This document shows, piece after piece, positions 1 through 12,972 of a DNA stretch of 64,000 nucleotides (its first letter is position 1; each line of letters opens with the position of its first letter). The position numbers and the translations under genes are program-made. Source of the stretch: Paragordius varius (lineage: Eukaryota; Nematomorpha); the NCBI GenBank assembly GCA_964247055.1, contig OZ176050.1:2852001-2916000 (forward strand). Direction: 5' to 3'. The notes beneath the pieces are model-generated. The model ran no database searches. It was not told where the DNA came from and worked only from the letters and a program-made list of their open reading frames with translations.

Positions 1-2466
1 CCTCATCAGCAATGATTATCACTCAATTACAGTACAAAACCGCTATAGTTGATAATATCTCGCTTAATAAGGTTACAATTATCCCTTGTTTTTCATCTTT
101 AATCAACCATACTCACTCCCCGTGCCGAGAAATTATTGGGGGTTAAGAGTATTGGCGCGGGTTGAGTTTTCTTCCTCATCAGCAATGATTATCACTCAAT
201 TACAGTACAAAACCGCTATAGTTGATAATATCTCGCTTAATAAAGTTACAATTATCCCTTGTTTTTCATCTCAACCATACTTACTCCCCGTGCCGAGAAA
301 TTATTGGGGGTTAAGAGTATTGGCGCGGGTTGAGTTTTCTTCCTCATCAGCAATGATTATCACTTAGTTACAGTACAAAACCGCTAAAGTTGATAATATC
401 TCGCTTGATAAGATTACAATTATCCCTTGTTTTTCATCTTTAATCAACCATACTCACTCCCCGTGCCGAGAAATTATTGGGGGTTAAGAGTATTGGCGCG
501 GGTTGAGTTTTCTTCCTCATCAGCAATGATTATCACTTAGTTACAGTACAAAACCGCTAAAGTTGATAATATCTCGCTTAATAAGGTTACAATTATCCCT
601 TGCTCATCTTTAATCAACCATACTCACTCCCCGTGCCGAGAAATTATTGGGGGTTAAGAGTATTGGCGCGGGTTGAGTTTTCTTCCTTATCAGCAATGAT
701 TATCACTTAGTTACAGTACAAAACCGCTAAAGTTGATAATATCTCGCTTAATAAGGTTACAATTATCCCTTGCTCATCTTTAATCAACCATACTCACTCC
801 CCGTGCCGAGAAATTATTGGGGGTTAAGAGTATTGGCGCGGGTTGAGTTTTCTTCCTCATCAGCAATGATTATCACTTAGTTACAGTACAAAACCGCTAA
901 AGTTGATAATATCTCGCTTGATAAGATTACAATTATCCCTTGTTTTTCATCTTTAATCAACCATACTCACTCCCCGTGCCGAGAAATTATTGGGGGTTAA
1001 GAGTATTGGCGCGGGTTGAGTTTTCTTCCTCATCAGCAATGATTATCACTTAGTTACAGTACAAAACCGCTAAAGTTGATAATATCTCGCTTAATAAGGT
1101 TACAATTATCCCTTGCTCATCTTTAATCAACCATACTCACTCCCCGTGCCGAGAAATTATTGGGGGTTAAGAGTATTGGCGCGGGTTGAGTTTTCTTCCT
1201 TATCAGCAATGATTATCACTTAGTTACAGTACAAAACCGCTAAAGTTGATAATATCTCGCTTAATAAGGTTACAATTATCCCTTGCTCATCTTTAATCAA
1301 CCATACTCACTCCCCGTGCCGAGAAATTATTGGGGGTTAAGAGTATTGGCGCGGGTTGAGTTTTCTTCCTCATCAGCAATGATTATCACTTAGTTACAGT
1401 ACAAAACCGCTAAAGTTGATAATATCTCGCTTGATAAGATTACAATTATCCCTTGTTTTTCATCTTTAATCAACCATACTCACTCCCCGTGCCGAGAAAT
1501 TATTGGGGGTTAAGAGTATTGGCGCGGGTTGAGTTTTCTTCCTCATCAGCAATGATTATCACTTAGTTACAGTACAAAACCGCTAAAGTTGATAATATCT
1601 CGCTTAATAAGGTTACAATTATCCCTTGCTCATCTTTAATCAACCATACTCACTCCCCGTGCCGAGAAATTATTGGGGGTTAAGAGTATTGGCGCGGGTT
1701 GAGTTTTCTTCCTCATCAGCAATGATTATCACTTAGTTACAGTACAAAACCGCTAAAGTTGATAATATCTCGCTTAATAAGGTTACAATTATCCCTTGCT
1801 CATCTTTAATCAACCATACTCACTCCCCGTGCCGAGAAATTATTGGGGGTTAAGAGTATTGGCGCGGGTTGAGTTTTCTTCCTCATCAGCAATGATTATC
1901 ACTTAGTTACAGTACAAAACCGCTAAAGTTGATAATATCTCGCTTGATAAGATTACAATTATCCCTTGTTTTTCATCTTTAATCAACCATACTCACTCCC
2001 CGTGCCGAGAAATTATTGGGGGTTAAGAGTATTGGCGCGGGTTGAGTTTTCTTCCTCATCAGCAATGATTATCACTTAGTTACAGTACAAAACCGCTAAA
2101 GTTGATAATATCTCGCTTAATAAGGTTACAATTATCCCTTGCTCATCTTTAATCAACCATACTCACTCCCCGTGCCGAGAAATTATTGGGGGTTAAGAGT
2201 ATTGGCGCGGGTTGAGTTTTCTTCCTCATCAGCAATGATTATCACTCAGTTACAGTACAAAACCGCTAAAGTTGATAATATCTCGCTTGATAAGATTACA
2301 ATTATCCCTTGTTTTTCATCTTTAATCAACCATACTCACTCCCCGTGCCGAGAAATTATTGGGGGTTAAGAGTATTGGCGCGGGTTGAGTTCTCTTCCTC
2401 ATCAGCAATGATTATCACTCAGTTACAGTACAAAACCACTAAAGTTGTTAATACCTCGCTAAGTTA
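1..2466. repeat. Satellite array with three-unit higher-order repeat
   Basis: About 14.5 tandem copies of a 168-173 bp unit; units begin with cctcatcagcaatgattatc at 1, 174, 342, 515, 685, 855, 1028, 1198, 1368, 1541, 1711, 1881, 2054, 2224 and 2397. Each unit has a GC-richer block (ccgtgccgagaaattattgg to ggcgcgggttgag) and an AT-rich variable block. Long units (173 bp) carry gataagatt and tgtttttcatc; short units (170 bp) carry aataaggtt and tgctcatc. Order from 342 is long-short-short, repeated every 513 bp. Short reading frames across the array are by-products of the repetition. The array is cut by the left window edge and decays after about 2440. Confidence 0.95.
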
Positions 2467-3244
2467 CAAAATAATACAAATAATTTGTCAACAAGAATTA
2501 ATATCATTTCTCATTGACTCGCATGGAACCAATAATAAAATGCACATCACAGTATTGATAATTAAGTCAAGATTATTAGGCGTACAAACATGGCTATCAA
2601 AAGCCTTTATTAAAATTAATGTTTTGTTGTTATTTATTGAGAAATAAATATAGATATTGTAACAACTATCCTATGTTTATATAAATACATATATAAACGG
2701 TTAGGTAGGCCAGAAAATTAGGCCCTGATTCCCAAAAAGCTGTTATATACCTCAATCGATACAGCACTCATGAGTATATTTTTCTTAACTTAAAACATTC
2801 AAAATTTTCTTATCAGTTTTGATCTACATTGGATAAAACTATTTGTTCCATTTATCTCAAAAAATCATTTCGCTCATCTATACTAAGTCGGAATGATGAT
2901 TTCTTGATTGGGCTTATAGAAAATATTAAATTTGGTTTTATTGGCAAGCTGCATATAAAAAGATTAACTCAATTGAGATGTTGATATATTGTTGAAAAAT
3001 TTAATATTATAAAGATATCAGATAAGTGACAATTAGCTTTAAGTCTGGTCTATACAAAATTTGCAGGTTGTATTAAATCCATATTTGGGTTGTTTATATA
3101 CGGTTGAATTAATTTCATCTTCTATATATAGTATTTGCCAGCCCATAGTTAAAAATACAAAAATTAAAATAGTTATATGATTTTATTTTATTTATGTTGC
3201 CAAATCATATATAAAAAATGCAATCGAAATCCATCTTAAAAACA
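2467..3244. other. Gene-free stretch
   Basis: AT-rich sequence between the satellite and the first mariner remnant. I see no exon-like reading frame, RNA gene or clear repeat here. Confidence 0.6.
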
Positions 3245-4592
3245 TATTAGGTGATTGATAAGTTCCCGATTTAGCTTAGAAAGGAGTCAGCTAAAAGTAC
3301 GCAGGCGATCATTTTGATACAGTTTGTTGATCTAACATTAAACTACAAATAACTACAATTTGAGTTCCCAAAAACTAGTGTCTTTGTGCCTATGAACAAA
3401 AAGGATTTTGAAAGTTAACGTTTGTAAGTAGAAACATTTAAAGAATATGCTCTATTGATTAACAAATGTACAACACGGTTTTAATATTAAAAGTTATGAT
3501 TTGATGTATTTGTGGTATGTGTGGTAGATAGATCTCACAACTGCCAAAACATCAAATTCAAGAGTTTCATGTTAACAAAACTTAAAAGCAATGGAAATAG
3601 GCAGCAATATTACATGCACCACAAAAAACAATCAATAGATGTTTTCGAGCAATGCGAAACCAATAAACTTCATCAATGAACTCCAGACAATCTGAATGAA
3701 CGTCAAATCGAAAATCGCAAAGTGACAAATCACAAGGGAAATTTACTTTTGCATCGAATTGGAACGGGTGATGGTAATAGCTCTATTTAGTAAAAACAAA
3801 GCATCGTTACTCTCACCTTTCTAAACCAATCCATCTACATTAGAGGTGTAGCTAGAGGGGAGAAGGGGGCTGATCCACCTGGCACCATAGTTGAAGGGGC
3901 GCCGGATTTTAAAAAAAATTTTTATTTCAAAAAATAGGTAGAAAGTTGTTATTTTATACACAAAAAAATCACCCATTTATGAGTGGTCATGACCATGGTT
4001 TAAATTTTATTATTTTTTTAAAATGCGAGGAGTCACATGAGGGAGGGGACGTCATCACGGAGTAATGCTACAGGCGCCAGAAATGTAGGCTACACCTCTG
4101 ATCAACACCAAGGCTAAATCGCTTCGACACAAAGACCATGCTCTGTGTCTGATGTATAGAGCAACACAAACTTTTGAGGTCCTGTGAAATTGTTAAATAT
4201 AAGACTATGGATAAAAAATACCTAATTAAAACCATGCATTAATCAAAAACAACGGGAATGAGCTTAAAAACATGGCATGATTTTGTTATATGAAAAAGCT
4301 GTCTCACACACCAAAACCAATCTAAGACACCTTAACGCTTCGAAACAATTTCCCTATCCGAACTATCTTGTCCTCATCTTAAAAGGCAAACCTGCGCAGC
4401 AATACTCTAATAATCGAAGACGTTGTAAAATGGCTTGGCGAATGGTTTTTTGCTTAAGAAACCAACTTTTCTGACAGGGCATTGAGACACCACCTGAGAT
4501 GAGCAAAATGTGTAGAGGCCGATGAACGATTGACTAAAATAAATAATTGACTCTTTACTAAAAACCGGTAAAAACTTATGAATACACTGGTA
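3245..4592 (+). mobile_element. Decayed mariner transposon
   Basis: A Tc1/mariner-family copy of about 1.08 kb once its inner MITE is removed. Transposase traces lie in the usual order on the plus strand: a LNERQIENRK segment near 3695-3725, the LLLHRIGTGD segment near 3742-3772 (family LHRIVTGDEKW, around the second catalytic Asp), RFDTKTMLCV near 4115-4145, LLYEKAVSHTKT near 4280-4315 (family LLHDNARPHTA, third Asp region) and a C-terminal helix near 4415-4465. The coding region has many stops and frameshifts and cannot be active. The left end ttaggtgattgataagtt and right end acttatgaatacactggta form imperfect inverted repeats, matching the ends of the copies at 6295-7375 and 10447-11036. 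Confidence 0.85.
3838..4101. mobile_element. MITE inserted in the mariner
   Basis: About 264 bp bounded by 15-16 bp inverted repeats: attagaggtgtagct at the left and aggctacacctctgat at the right (reverse complement atcagaggtgtagcct). It has no coding capacity. It splits the transposase between the LHRIGTGD and RFDTKTML segments, so it arrived after the mariner. The centre is much richer in G than its surroundings. Confidence 0.75.
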
Positions 4593-5830
4593 AAAGCCAT
4601 TGTTGACTAAGCCTTCATGATATCCAGAAAATGCATCTTAAACTAGACGTGTTTTTTCCAAAATTATTAATGGCACGGAACCATTGTAAATATATGGGCC
4701 ACACGATTCCCGGACAGAAATACGCTAGAGTTCCGACCCATATCCTTGGACCAAATTTAAAAAACGCTGCATTACACTTTGGGAAATGTTAATTGAAAGT
4801 TTTATGGCTAACCTTTATTTGCTTCAATCAAAATGTCTTCTAAATGGCTATAAGCATTTATAATAAGATTGCATGTTTCTCATAAAATTTTACCAAAAAC
4901 ACAATTATTAGAATTGTAAATGTTATTACATAAGGTCACAACTGAGGATTTATTAACGGACGTAGTAAAATTTACCTTAAGACATTTAAAAAAATAATAA
5001 TTTTAATAAACTCGATGTTAATTTGATATATAATTATTTAACATTAAAACATAGAGGGGTTTATTATTGGTATTATTATAAATAAAATTTAAATGGTTGA
5101 TTTTCAAAAAATAGTTCGTATATATGGTAAAAACTCTTTTTATGTAGTTTAATTTTTTATTAGAAAGGCAATATTCGGCAACAAAAACATACAGCTAAGG
5201 GTTTATTAACAATTGCCCATTTTAGGAAAATATTTTCATTGATTAATACGCAAGGTTATAAAAATTATTCTAAAAAGATTTAGAGCTTTGAAAGTTTTTT
5301 TAAATGTATTTGGAGTAATCTATGTTGATTTGTTGAGTTAAAACAATTTAATGTGAAAAATTTATTCTAGGATATTTCCTACTTGATACAAATCTAATTT
5401 TATGATAAAATGGATTAAAACTTTTGATTAGCTATAACTTTTATCAACGTTTTATCAAGCAATAATTTCTTACTGTTGGGCCGGCTCAAACCTTAATTAT
5501 CTACAAAACCTATCTTTTAAAAATAAATATCCAATATTACTATTTATTAATATATACAGATTAGATTGTCTTTTTTACCTTTTAAATTTAAGGTAAGCTC
5601 AAACTTATCAAGCTATCTCATTTGTCTCAGAACTGACAATGTTGGAAAAATTATAATGTTTAGGATTAGAAAAGCGTATAGTATACCAGCCCGACACATT
5701 AACCATTTATCCATTAAACTTTCCAATGATTATATACATTATATTATTTTATATTTATTTTAAAATATTTATATCTTAAAATATAATTGCACTTATAATA
5801 TTATTACATGTTAAAGAAATTATCATATAT
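4593..5830. other. Gene-free stretch downstream of the SLC22 gene
   Basis: Very AT-rich sequence downstream of the SLC22-like stop codon. It must hold that gene's 3' UTR. No exon, RNA gene or clear repeat is seen. Confidence 0.5.
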
Positions 5831-8800
5831 TTATATGTCAGATATTGTTTGAGGTAAGGGTTTGCCTTTAGTTTGTGGTAAAAACCAAGCGGCACATATA
5901 GCAAGTAATGTCAATAAAATAAGTAGGATGGAATAAATATTTGGATGTTTTTGATTCTATAAATAAAATTTCAAAATACAAAACATAAATTATTAAACGA
6001 ATAACACTTTTTAAAGATATTTAACGGATATTTTGAGCAAAATTACCTTTACATTTAATAACTTTTGGTAGATATTAATTACATTGTTTGTTGGAAAATA
6101 TGTAACCTTAATTAGTTTTTGATAAACCCAAAAATATGCAGTTTTCCTTTATAATTCTTAAATAATTATTATACCAAATATGAAAGAAAAGGCGCCATCA
6201 CGTATCCAATTCTGCCAAATGCATTGTTAATACCATATCCCATGTTTCTAATAAATTTTTTTAAAAACTTAATATATAAATATATATAAAAGCTGATCTC
6301 ATATGTTTTTACCGGTATTTCTGGTAAAACAACATGTATACTAAAAGTAAAATATTCTATCGGCTTATACACATTTTCCCCATATCTCAGGTAATATATG
6401 AATGTTGTACCAGGAAATTGATTTGCGGAAAACCATTCACCAACCCATTTTTACAACATCTTCGAAATCATTGAAGTGCTGCTCTGCGAGTTCGCCATTA
6501 TGCAAAGCGCCAAGTCAGGAGAATTCAACAGATGCGGAAAGATTTCTCAACAAAGCTATATCAAGATGCTTTCACTGTGTTTGAGATGGAGCCTTGTCAT
6601 TAGAAAAACCACTTTGCCATGTCATGAGGCCGATTTCCTTCGTTTTAGGATTAATGCATGGATTTTAAATTCATTATTTGTTTGACAAAGCTCTGTATAT
6701 TAAGGGTTTACCTATCTTTAATACACACCGCTCTGGCTTTTTTGCCAAAGCGATTTGGCCTTAGTGTTGATCGGGCTTTGGAAAGAAGGCCACGTTTTTT
6801 GGCTTTGACTTTAAAATATAAAGCTACTTTTCATTACATGCCAATTCGATGCGAAAATAGTTCTTTTGTAACGTTGAAGCAGGTTTTTGGACCTATTAAC
6901 TGAATTAATTTGTCGTCTTTTGCATTACTGATTTTTTGTCACTTATGTAATGTCTCTGCAATAATTATTAAGTTTGACTCGATCAATATTCAATATGCTC
7001 TTGCACTTATGCGTCTTCGCTGTTATGCGGAGCAGAGCGTACATACGCTTTCCCATACCACATTTATTATTTGGAAACCATGTTTCACATATGCTAACTG
7101 AGAGATCATGTTTAACACATGCTCTGTGACAGCAAACGATAACTTTTAATTACCATTTACTGACAATGCGTGATACAAACTTTCTTTTTCACTTAAAATA
7201 TTGACATGATTACTGTATGATAGACGTTACTTTTTTGACGAACTCACTTTGCTTGTTGGCCGTTTAATGTCAGATGAACAAAATGGGGTCTGCTTCTTAA
7301 CGATCGTCGGTACTTTTCACTGACCCCTTCTCTTAGTTAAATCGGTAATAACTTATGACTACACCTGGTATATATATGTATGATTAAAAGGTGATTTAAT
7401 TGTCCAAAAACATCTTATGTAAGTACATAAAATTTGGTAAATGAAGAAAAACCAACATTGTTGCAAAACAAACTAACCTTAAAGGAGTCGGAAATAATTC
7501 TGCCACATACAGTAAAACAATTACCATGGATGCTCCGTTAAATATCCGCAAAATCATAAATGTACTGAAATCCAATATCCATTTTTTCTTTTTGATTAAA
7601 AACATTTCATGGTTTCCTATAAAAAATATAATTGGTTACAAAAAAAAATATTTTTTATATATATGACCGTCTAAATATCCAAATATGTAAAAATTACCGG
7701 TAGAAATTGTAAGATGGCTTATTAGGACTAAAATAACCAAGCTATTTAGCAATAAAAGAGGCTTGCGTCGCCCATATCTACAAACAAAAAAAGCATCATT
7801 AAAAAAATTTATGATTAAACCAAATTGTGCTAATTGATTAATTAATTTAAAGTATAATTTTTATCGATTTTTATTTACACAATCATTATTTTAAAATGTA
7901 AAAAAAAGCATAACCTCAAAGCTATAGTGCCAAGTATTGTCATAGGTATTTCCATTGTACTCGACACAATAAAATTAAGGTATTGGTTACCTGGTAATAT
8001 ATGAGTCCCGTACAGCATAGCCATATAAATTTGAAGAATGGAAAATCTAAAAACAGTCGTAATTTTTATTATAAACACCTAAATTAACACTTCAACATCA
8101 ACCTCGATCCAACATATTAAAATTAATCCTGAATATATGAATTATCTGTTTCTGGTCAAATAAAATCGCATTTATGATTTAATATTTCCGTTTTATTTGA
8201 ATAATATAGTGTTCAAATTTATTATAAATAGGTTATTTTGCTAAGTGGTAAACCAAAGTCAAAGAAAAATATTTAATCTCAATCGTATCGTTTGCAAAAA
8301 TACAAAATTAAAAATTCTGTAAAGTGCATGGATCAAAATATTAAAAGATAAATATATTTAAGTGTTTCAGGGGTATTAAAAGTGTTAATGTTAGATGCAA
8401 AATATAGTACGTTAATACTGCCGTAAGAAAGGTAATTTTCACCAATGGAGGACAAAACAAATCCATAACTTTGAGTGGTTTGTTCGGAGATAATATGGTA
8501 TCTAAAGTAAATTTAAACATTTGTTAACAACTATTAATTTTATTTAACTAGATCCATACTAAAACTGCGAACAGAATACAAAACGGAAAAATGATTTACA
8601 AATCAAAATATTTTCTACGCAATACTAGCCGAATTTATGGGGGGAACGTTTTGAGACGGTTGAAATCGAATGAGGCCTTCCCCAATGTCCATTTCTTCAT
8701 CGTCTAGATTAGTAACTTGCGGTAGAGTTTTAGAAATCGTATGGTTTTGAATCCTAAAAGCTACATTATTGTTTTCGTTATCTCCTTGCAAAATATTAAG

Positions 8801-11800
8801 CATTTGCTGATAGTTGGGCATAACATACCTTTTAGTTTTGGAAGATTGAGCCGATTTGATGAGCAGTTTAGTGGCAGTTTTAAACCGTTTCTTACTTATA
8901 AGCCAAGGGATAGATTCATCAATGAAACTAGTAACAGAATACATTAGAGTTGAGGTTTTACTTAAGTAAGGGTAAGGCTTAAATTGTATTTAGGACCTTT
9001 AAAATTTTTAAGATTGGTTTGCTAGGGCGTTAAGCAATTTTGAGTATTAAACTGTCAGAGATCGCTTTATTACTCCACCACAAGTTTTATTTAACGAAAC
9101 CAAAAATGGCAAATTAAACAAAATAACTGTTGTTTTTATATCAATTTTAATGGGGTAAACAAAAATGTTTGTTAATGAAACTTAATAATCCAAATTTTTT
9201 ATTATTGGGCTAATAATACAAATATTCGTTTTTATACCATTTACAATTCAAATTCACCCCTGAACAATTCAAATTATATGTTTTTTAAGATTAAATTGCC
9301 TATATTTTTATATATTTTTAAAATTAATACTGAAAAAATAAAAACTATGCCATAAAGATATATTTCATATTAATAAAGAGTTGTATTAGTTCGAAAACAC
9401 AATTTATTTTTAGGGTGAATTTAAATTGTTTAAGGGTGAATTTGAATTGTTCGAGGGTGAATTTGAATTGTTCAAGGGTGAATTTGAACTGTAAATGGTA
9501 TATCTCAAATATTTAATTAAAATATTAAATCTCTAAGGCATAAATATGTTACTAAAATGGGATTATGAAGAATCCAATGATGAGGGCTGTAAAATTTTGC
9601 AAATGTTTCCAATACAAAATATGATAAGCCAGATATGAAAATATGATATGGCCCAACACAAAGTATAGGGTAGTTAAAACACACAATAGATAGCGTTTAT
9701 TCGTGGGCAACAGTTCTGAGTTAAGTACCATAATACATAAGAAATTACCCTATATTAAAATATAAGTGAAATTATTTTACCGCATGTCCAATGCCTTGCA
9801 AAATTCGGAAAAATCCAAAAGTAGCGTAATTCATTCGAAAGATTCCTGGTATTAATGTACAGAGAGATTGTAATAAAGTGCAAATGCCTAAAACAGGTTT
9901 TCGCCCAAACATATCTGAAATAAATGAACAAACGATTGCTCCAATCAGGTTTCCCACCATAAACACCGAAGAGGCCAAGGGAATTAGGTATTCACTGTGA
10001 TTTGTCAGATTCCACTTTATATAGATATAATATGCATTTTATAGAAATAATAGTATAACACATATAAAAATGTTGATATTTTTACAATAAGTGAGTAAAT
10101 AGGCTCAAAAATTTGGGATAAAATATAGATTTTTAAACGAATAATAAGGGTTATTGATTTTTAGGTTATCAGGCTCATTTAGTTTCCTTAGGGTAGATCT
10201 TACCGATACATTAATGACTGTAAATGTTAACGCTTTTAAAAATAACCATTCATTTAACATATGTTTCCTCTCTGATAAAAAAAATATATTGGTATCTTTT
10301 TTATAATCATATATTTATTAATTAAATACTATATCTATTTGATTTATAATGCATTATTGATTGCATTCATCGGTAAAACCGGTTATTTGATTGGGTAAAA
10401 ACTCAACCGCATCCCTAAGAGGAAAAATAGGAATGGTCAAATTTCATGCACCAGGTGTAGCCATTCTTTATGGTTTATTTGGTAAAAAACTTGTAATTTG
10501 AAGGAAATCAATTTTAGATAGAATATTGTCCGCCGGCTACTACACATAAGTAATATATGAATGACATTCCAGAAAGGCCGGTTGTTTTTTTGCGGAAAAC
10601 CATTCGCCAAGCGAGTTTCCACATCTTTGAAATTATTTGTTTTTTTACATGTAATACTTGTGCCAATCGACATTGAGTTTATTGGGAATCATCCCCCCAT
10701 AACTCTTGCATTTTATCGTTTTCGTAGTTGTGAGGCCTTCCAGAGGGCCCCAGACAAATTAACAACATTTTAATTTTCAAAACCATGAAAGTTTTAATCG
10801 AAAGAGCATGTTTATCATATTTTCCATCGACAGTTTTTTTCATCTGATGGTATAAGAAAAGAGAACAAGTACAATTTGGGTATTAAATGACATACCCTAA
10901 TTTTTGGACGGTTTTACTTGCGTGTGTTTTGTTTAATTTCAGATTAATAAAATGGCGTGTGTGTCAAATAAATCGGGTGCGTACTTTTCATCTACGACTT
11001 CTCATATTAAAACCGCTGATGCTTATGACTACACCTGATGAACTAAATATTGAAAATTATATTTTGAGCTTATCAAAGAATTATTTATTAACAATGTTTT
11101 CGATTTTGGTTTTTTTATAAAAATAAAGAATTTTAAAGGTTAGAATGCGTATACTTAGCTCATGTGCTAAATATTAAAAAAAATTGTAATAAAAGCTAAC
11201 GTTTCGGAATATAGTATATATTTTATTATACCTTAAAGCACCCTTTACATTAAAAAATTTAATTCCAAAATTTACCTTCTGTCATACTATTAATTTTATT
11301 CAATATGGATATGTTAAAAATATAGCGCTCGACTTTTTTCCATTAATTTTTAGATAAAACTTATTTTATACTATTGGAGCGTAAACAATGTTTATTTATA
11401 AAAAATATATATTATAATGTGCGGGCATTTGCATATTTACTTTAATTATGGAAAACATTGACATAACTTTATTTAGCCGGAGAACAAGAAACACTTGGTG
11501 TATTAGATCTAAAAAAATATAATCCAGAATTTTCTTATAACTATCGATATTGTTACCGTTTTTATTGCAGACGTTTGTATTTATTTTATATTTTTCTGTT
11601 TTTTGGCTTAATAAGCATTTATAATATGAAATAGGTAGGACCTTTTAAAAAAAGTCACTAAATTCTTTTATAAAATTAATATTTTATTAAAGAGAGTTAA
11701 AATAATCATAATTCTGCAACCATAGTTGTGGTATCGATCCCGGACCTGTTAAATATAAAATTAGCTTACGATACGTACAAAAAATTAAATTTATATTCTA

Positions 11801-12402
11801 TTGATTTTATGCCGCAAACTAGAGAAAAGTAGCGTATGTAAGTTGTTGAAAGCTATGGTATTGAATATATATTGTTTCGATAACAGTTACATCATCATAA
11901 AATACTCTTGTGACTAAGTTAAGCTTGTTTCATAAAAATAAACTTGCAAAATATTCGGTTTTCATATATTTAATTATCTATTGCAGTTAAAATAATAATT
12001 ATATCAGTGAATTTTATTATTATCTACCTTTTTAACCAATCCATATCGATTACAAGATGAATGTGTACCATTTATATTTTTAAATATTCCATCCCATTTA
12101 ATGGATGAAAATGGGAATTTAGACAATGAAACATTGTTAGTCTGTCGAGAATTGAAAAAAGACAAATTTTTGACAATATTATATTTATTATTATAATCCC
12201 TAGAGTTGATGTCTGTATGGTTGGTTACTTCAAAGTTAGTATTGTAACAAGAAAGTTTTTCATTGGTTATAAATGGGATCATATTGATTTGAAAGGAATG
12301 GCATAGCATAAAAGATGATATTAACATGTAATTCTTAATGTGATACAAATTGAGACCATTCTCATTCATAAATTGTTCCAGAAAGACATTGTTTGCTAAC
12401 AT
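5831..12402 (-). CDS. SLC22-family organic ion transporter (MFS), 10 exons
   Basis: Plasma-membrane facilitator of the organic cation/anion transporter family, predicted 593 aa. Exons: 12402-12028, 10014-9781, 9749-9553, 8960-8626, 8501-8411, 8046-7915, 7777-7698, 7616-7478, 6247-6175, 5956-5831; phases agree throughout. Exon 1 encodes FLEQFMNENGLNLYHIKNY, TM1, and a large extracellular loop with N-glycosylation sequons (NHT, NVS, NGT) ending CNRYGLVKK; it joins WNLTNHSEYLIPLASS, the family's TEWNLVC region. Exon 2 has the MFS loop signature SDMFGRKPVLG. Exon 4 has DESIPWLISKKRF (family PESPRWLL), then a long polar loop. YGRRKPLLL, AELFPTPLRNMGYG and LPQTKGKPLPQTISDI are the usual late motifs. 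Introns 1 (12027-10015) and 8 (7477-6248) hold mariner remnants, intron 3 a MITE, and intron 2 is only 31 bp. The substrate cannot be told. Confidence 0.9.
6295..7375 (-). mobile_element. Mariner remnant in SLC22 intron 8
   Basis: Minus-strand Tc1/mariner copy between SLC22 exons 8 and 9. The 5' end (high coordinates) reads ccaggtgtagtcataagtta; the 3' end near 6295-6325 keeps ccggtaaaaacatatga. The C-terminal transposase segment GELAEQHFNDFEDVVKMGW at 6430-6490 corresponds to the family's HFHSYEEVKNWIDSW region. Stops and frameshifts are numerous, so it is dead. Short plus-strand frames in the interval are shadows of this element. Confidence 0.75.
9235..9501. mobile_element. MITE with 21-bp repeats in its ends, copy A
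   Basis: Lies in SLC22 intron 3. The inverted ends are accatttacaattcaaattc and gaatttgaactgtaaatggt, flanked by TA. Next to the right end the 21-bp unit gggtgaatttgaattgttca is repeated three to four times; the left end has about two degenerate inverted units. The core (gttcgaaaacacaatttatt) recurs in reverse orientation in copy B at 37866-38188. Confidence 0.8.
10447..11036 (-). mobile_element. Internally deleted mariner in SLC22 intron 1
   Basis: About 590 bp on the minus strand between terminal repeats caggtgtagtcataagcatc (near 11036) and gaatggctacacctggtg (near 10447-10465). Only the C-terminal transposase trace remains: NNFKDVETRLANGF and FWNVIHILLMC at 10560-10640. Roughly half the length of the other copies, so it could not encode a transposase. 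Confidence 0.7.
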
Positions 12403-12972
12403 ATTTTTGATATACGGATGGAAAGGATATATTATATTAGCTTATAAATGAAAATAAAAGCTGATTTTAGCAAATCTATGTTGTCCACATTGTATATTTA
12501 CGCGAAAAAAACCGTAAAATTGGTTTTTTATTCACGGCGACAACCTTCACAAGTTTATTTGGCAGTAAAATTAAAACAAATATTATAAATGACTATTAGT
12601 TTTTTACGTAAAACATATAATACACACATGATTTTAAGTTCTATAAATAAGTTCTACATCCTGCTTTAGGCCTTAATTATTATAATAAAAACGTTATAAA
12701 CAAATATTATTAACTTAAAAGCCGTATAGTAGTTGTTTTTAAAATATTTAGACACAAAAAAACAACAGTTATCTCAATATTTTTGTGACAGAGTCCAAAA
12801 GCGTCAAGTTAGAAATATAATTTAAAGCACGCTATGCTAAATAAATAAAATTTATTTTTGATTGTCCATATAAATATCAAATTTATATATATATATTAAT
12901 AAATTTACAAAATAGAAAATTCGTATATAAAATCTAGATAAAAATGTTATCACAAAATTTTGGATAGTGTTG
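12403..12972. other. Intergenic: SLC22 upstream and DOCK 3' end
   Basis: 570 bp between the SLC22 initiator codon and the DOCK stop codon, both genes being on the minus strand. It must hold the DOCK 3' UTR and the SLC22 promoter. Very AT-rich; no distinct motif stands out. Confidence 0.5.

Noticed and set aside
1-2466. CRISPR-like array
   Set aside because: Units are contiguous with no unique spacers, and the window is plainly eukaryotic.
86-2647. Open frames of 76-112 codons across the satellite encoding near-identical peptides
   Set aside because: They follow the repeat unit and are broken by unit-to-unit variation; no splice or start context. By-products of the array.
4277-4474. 65-codon frame as a host gene
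   Set aside because: It encodes the mariner transposase C-terminal trace (KAVSHTKT, KMAWRMVF) and is part of the remnant.
6402-7101. Chain of plus-strand frames of 60-81 codons
   Set aside because: They run antisense to a decayed mariner in an SLC22 intron and show no protein-like pattern.
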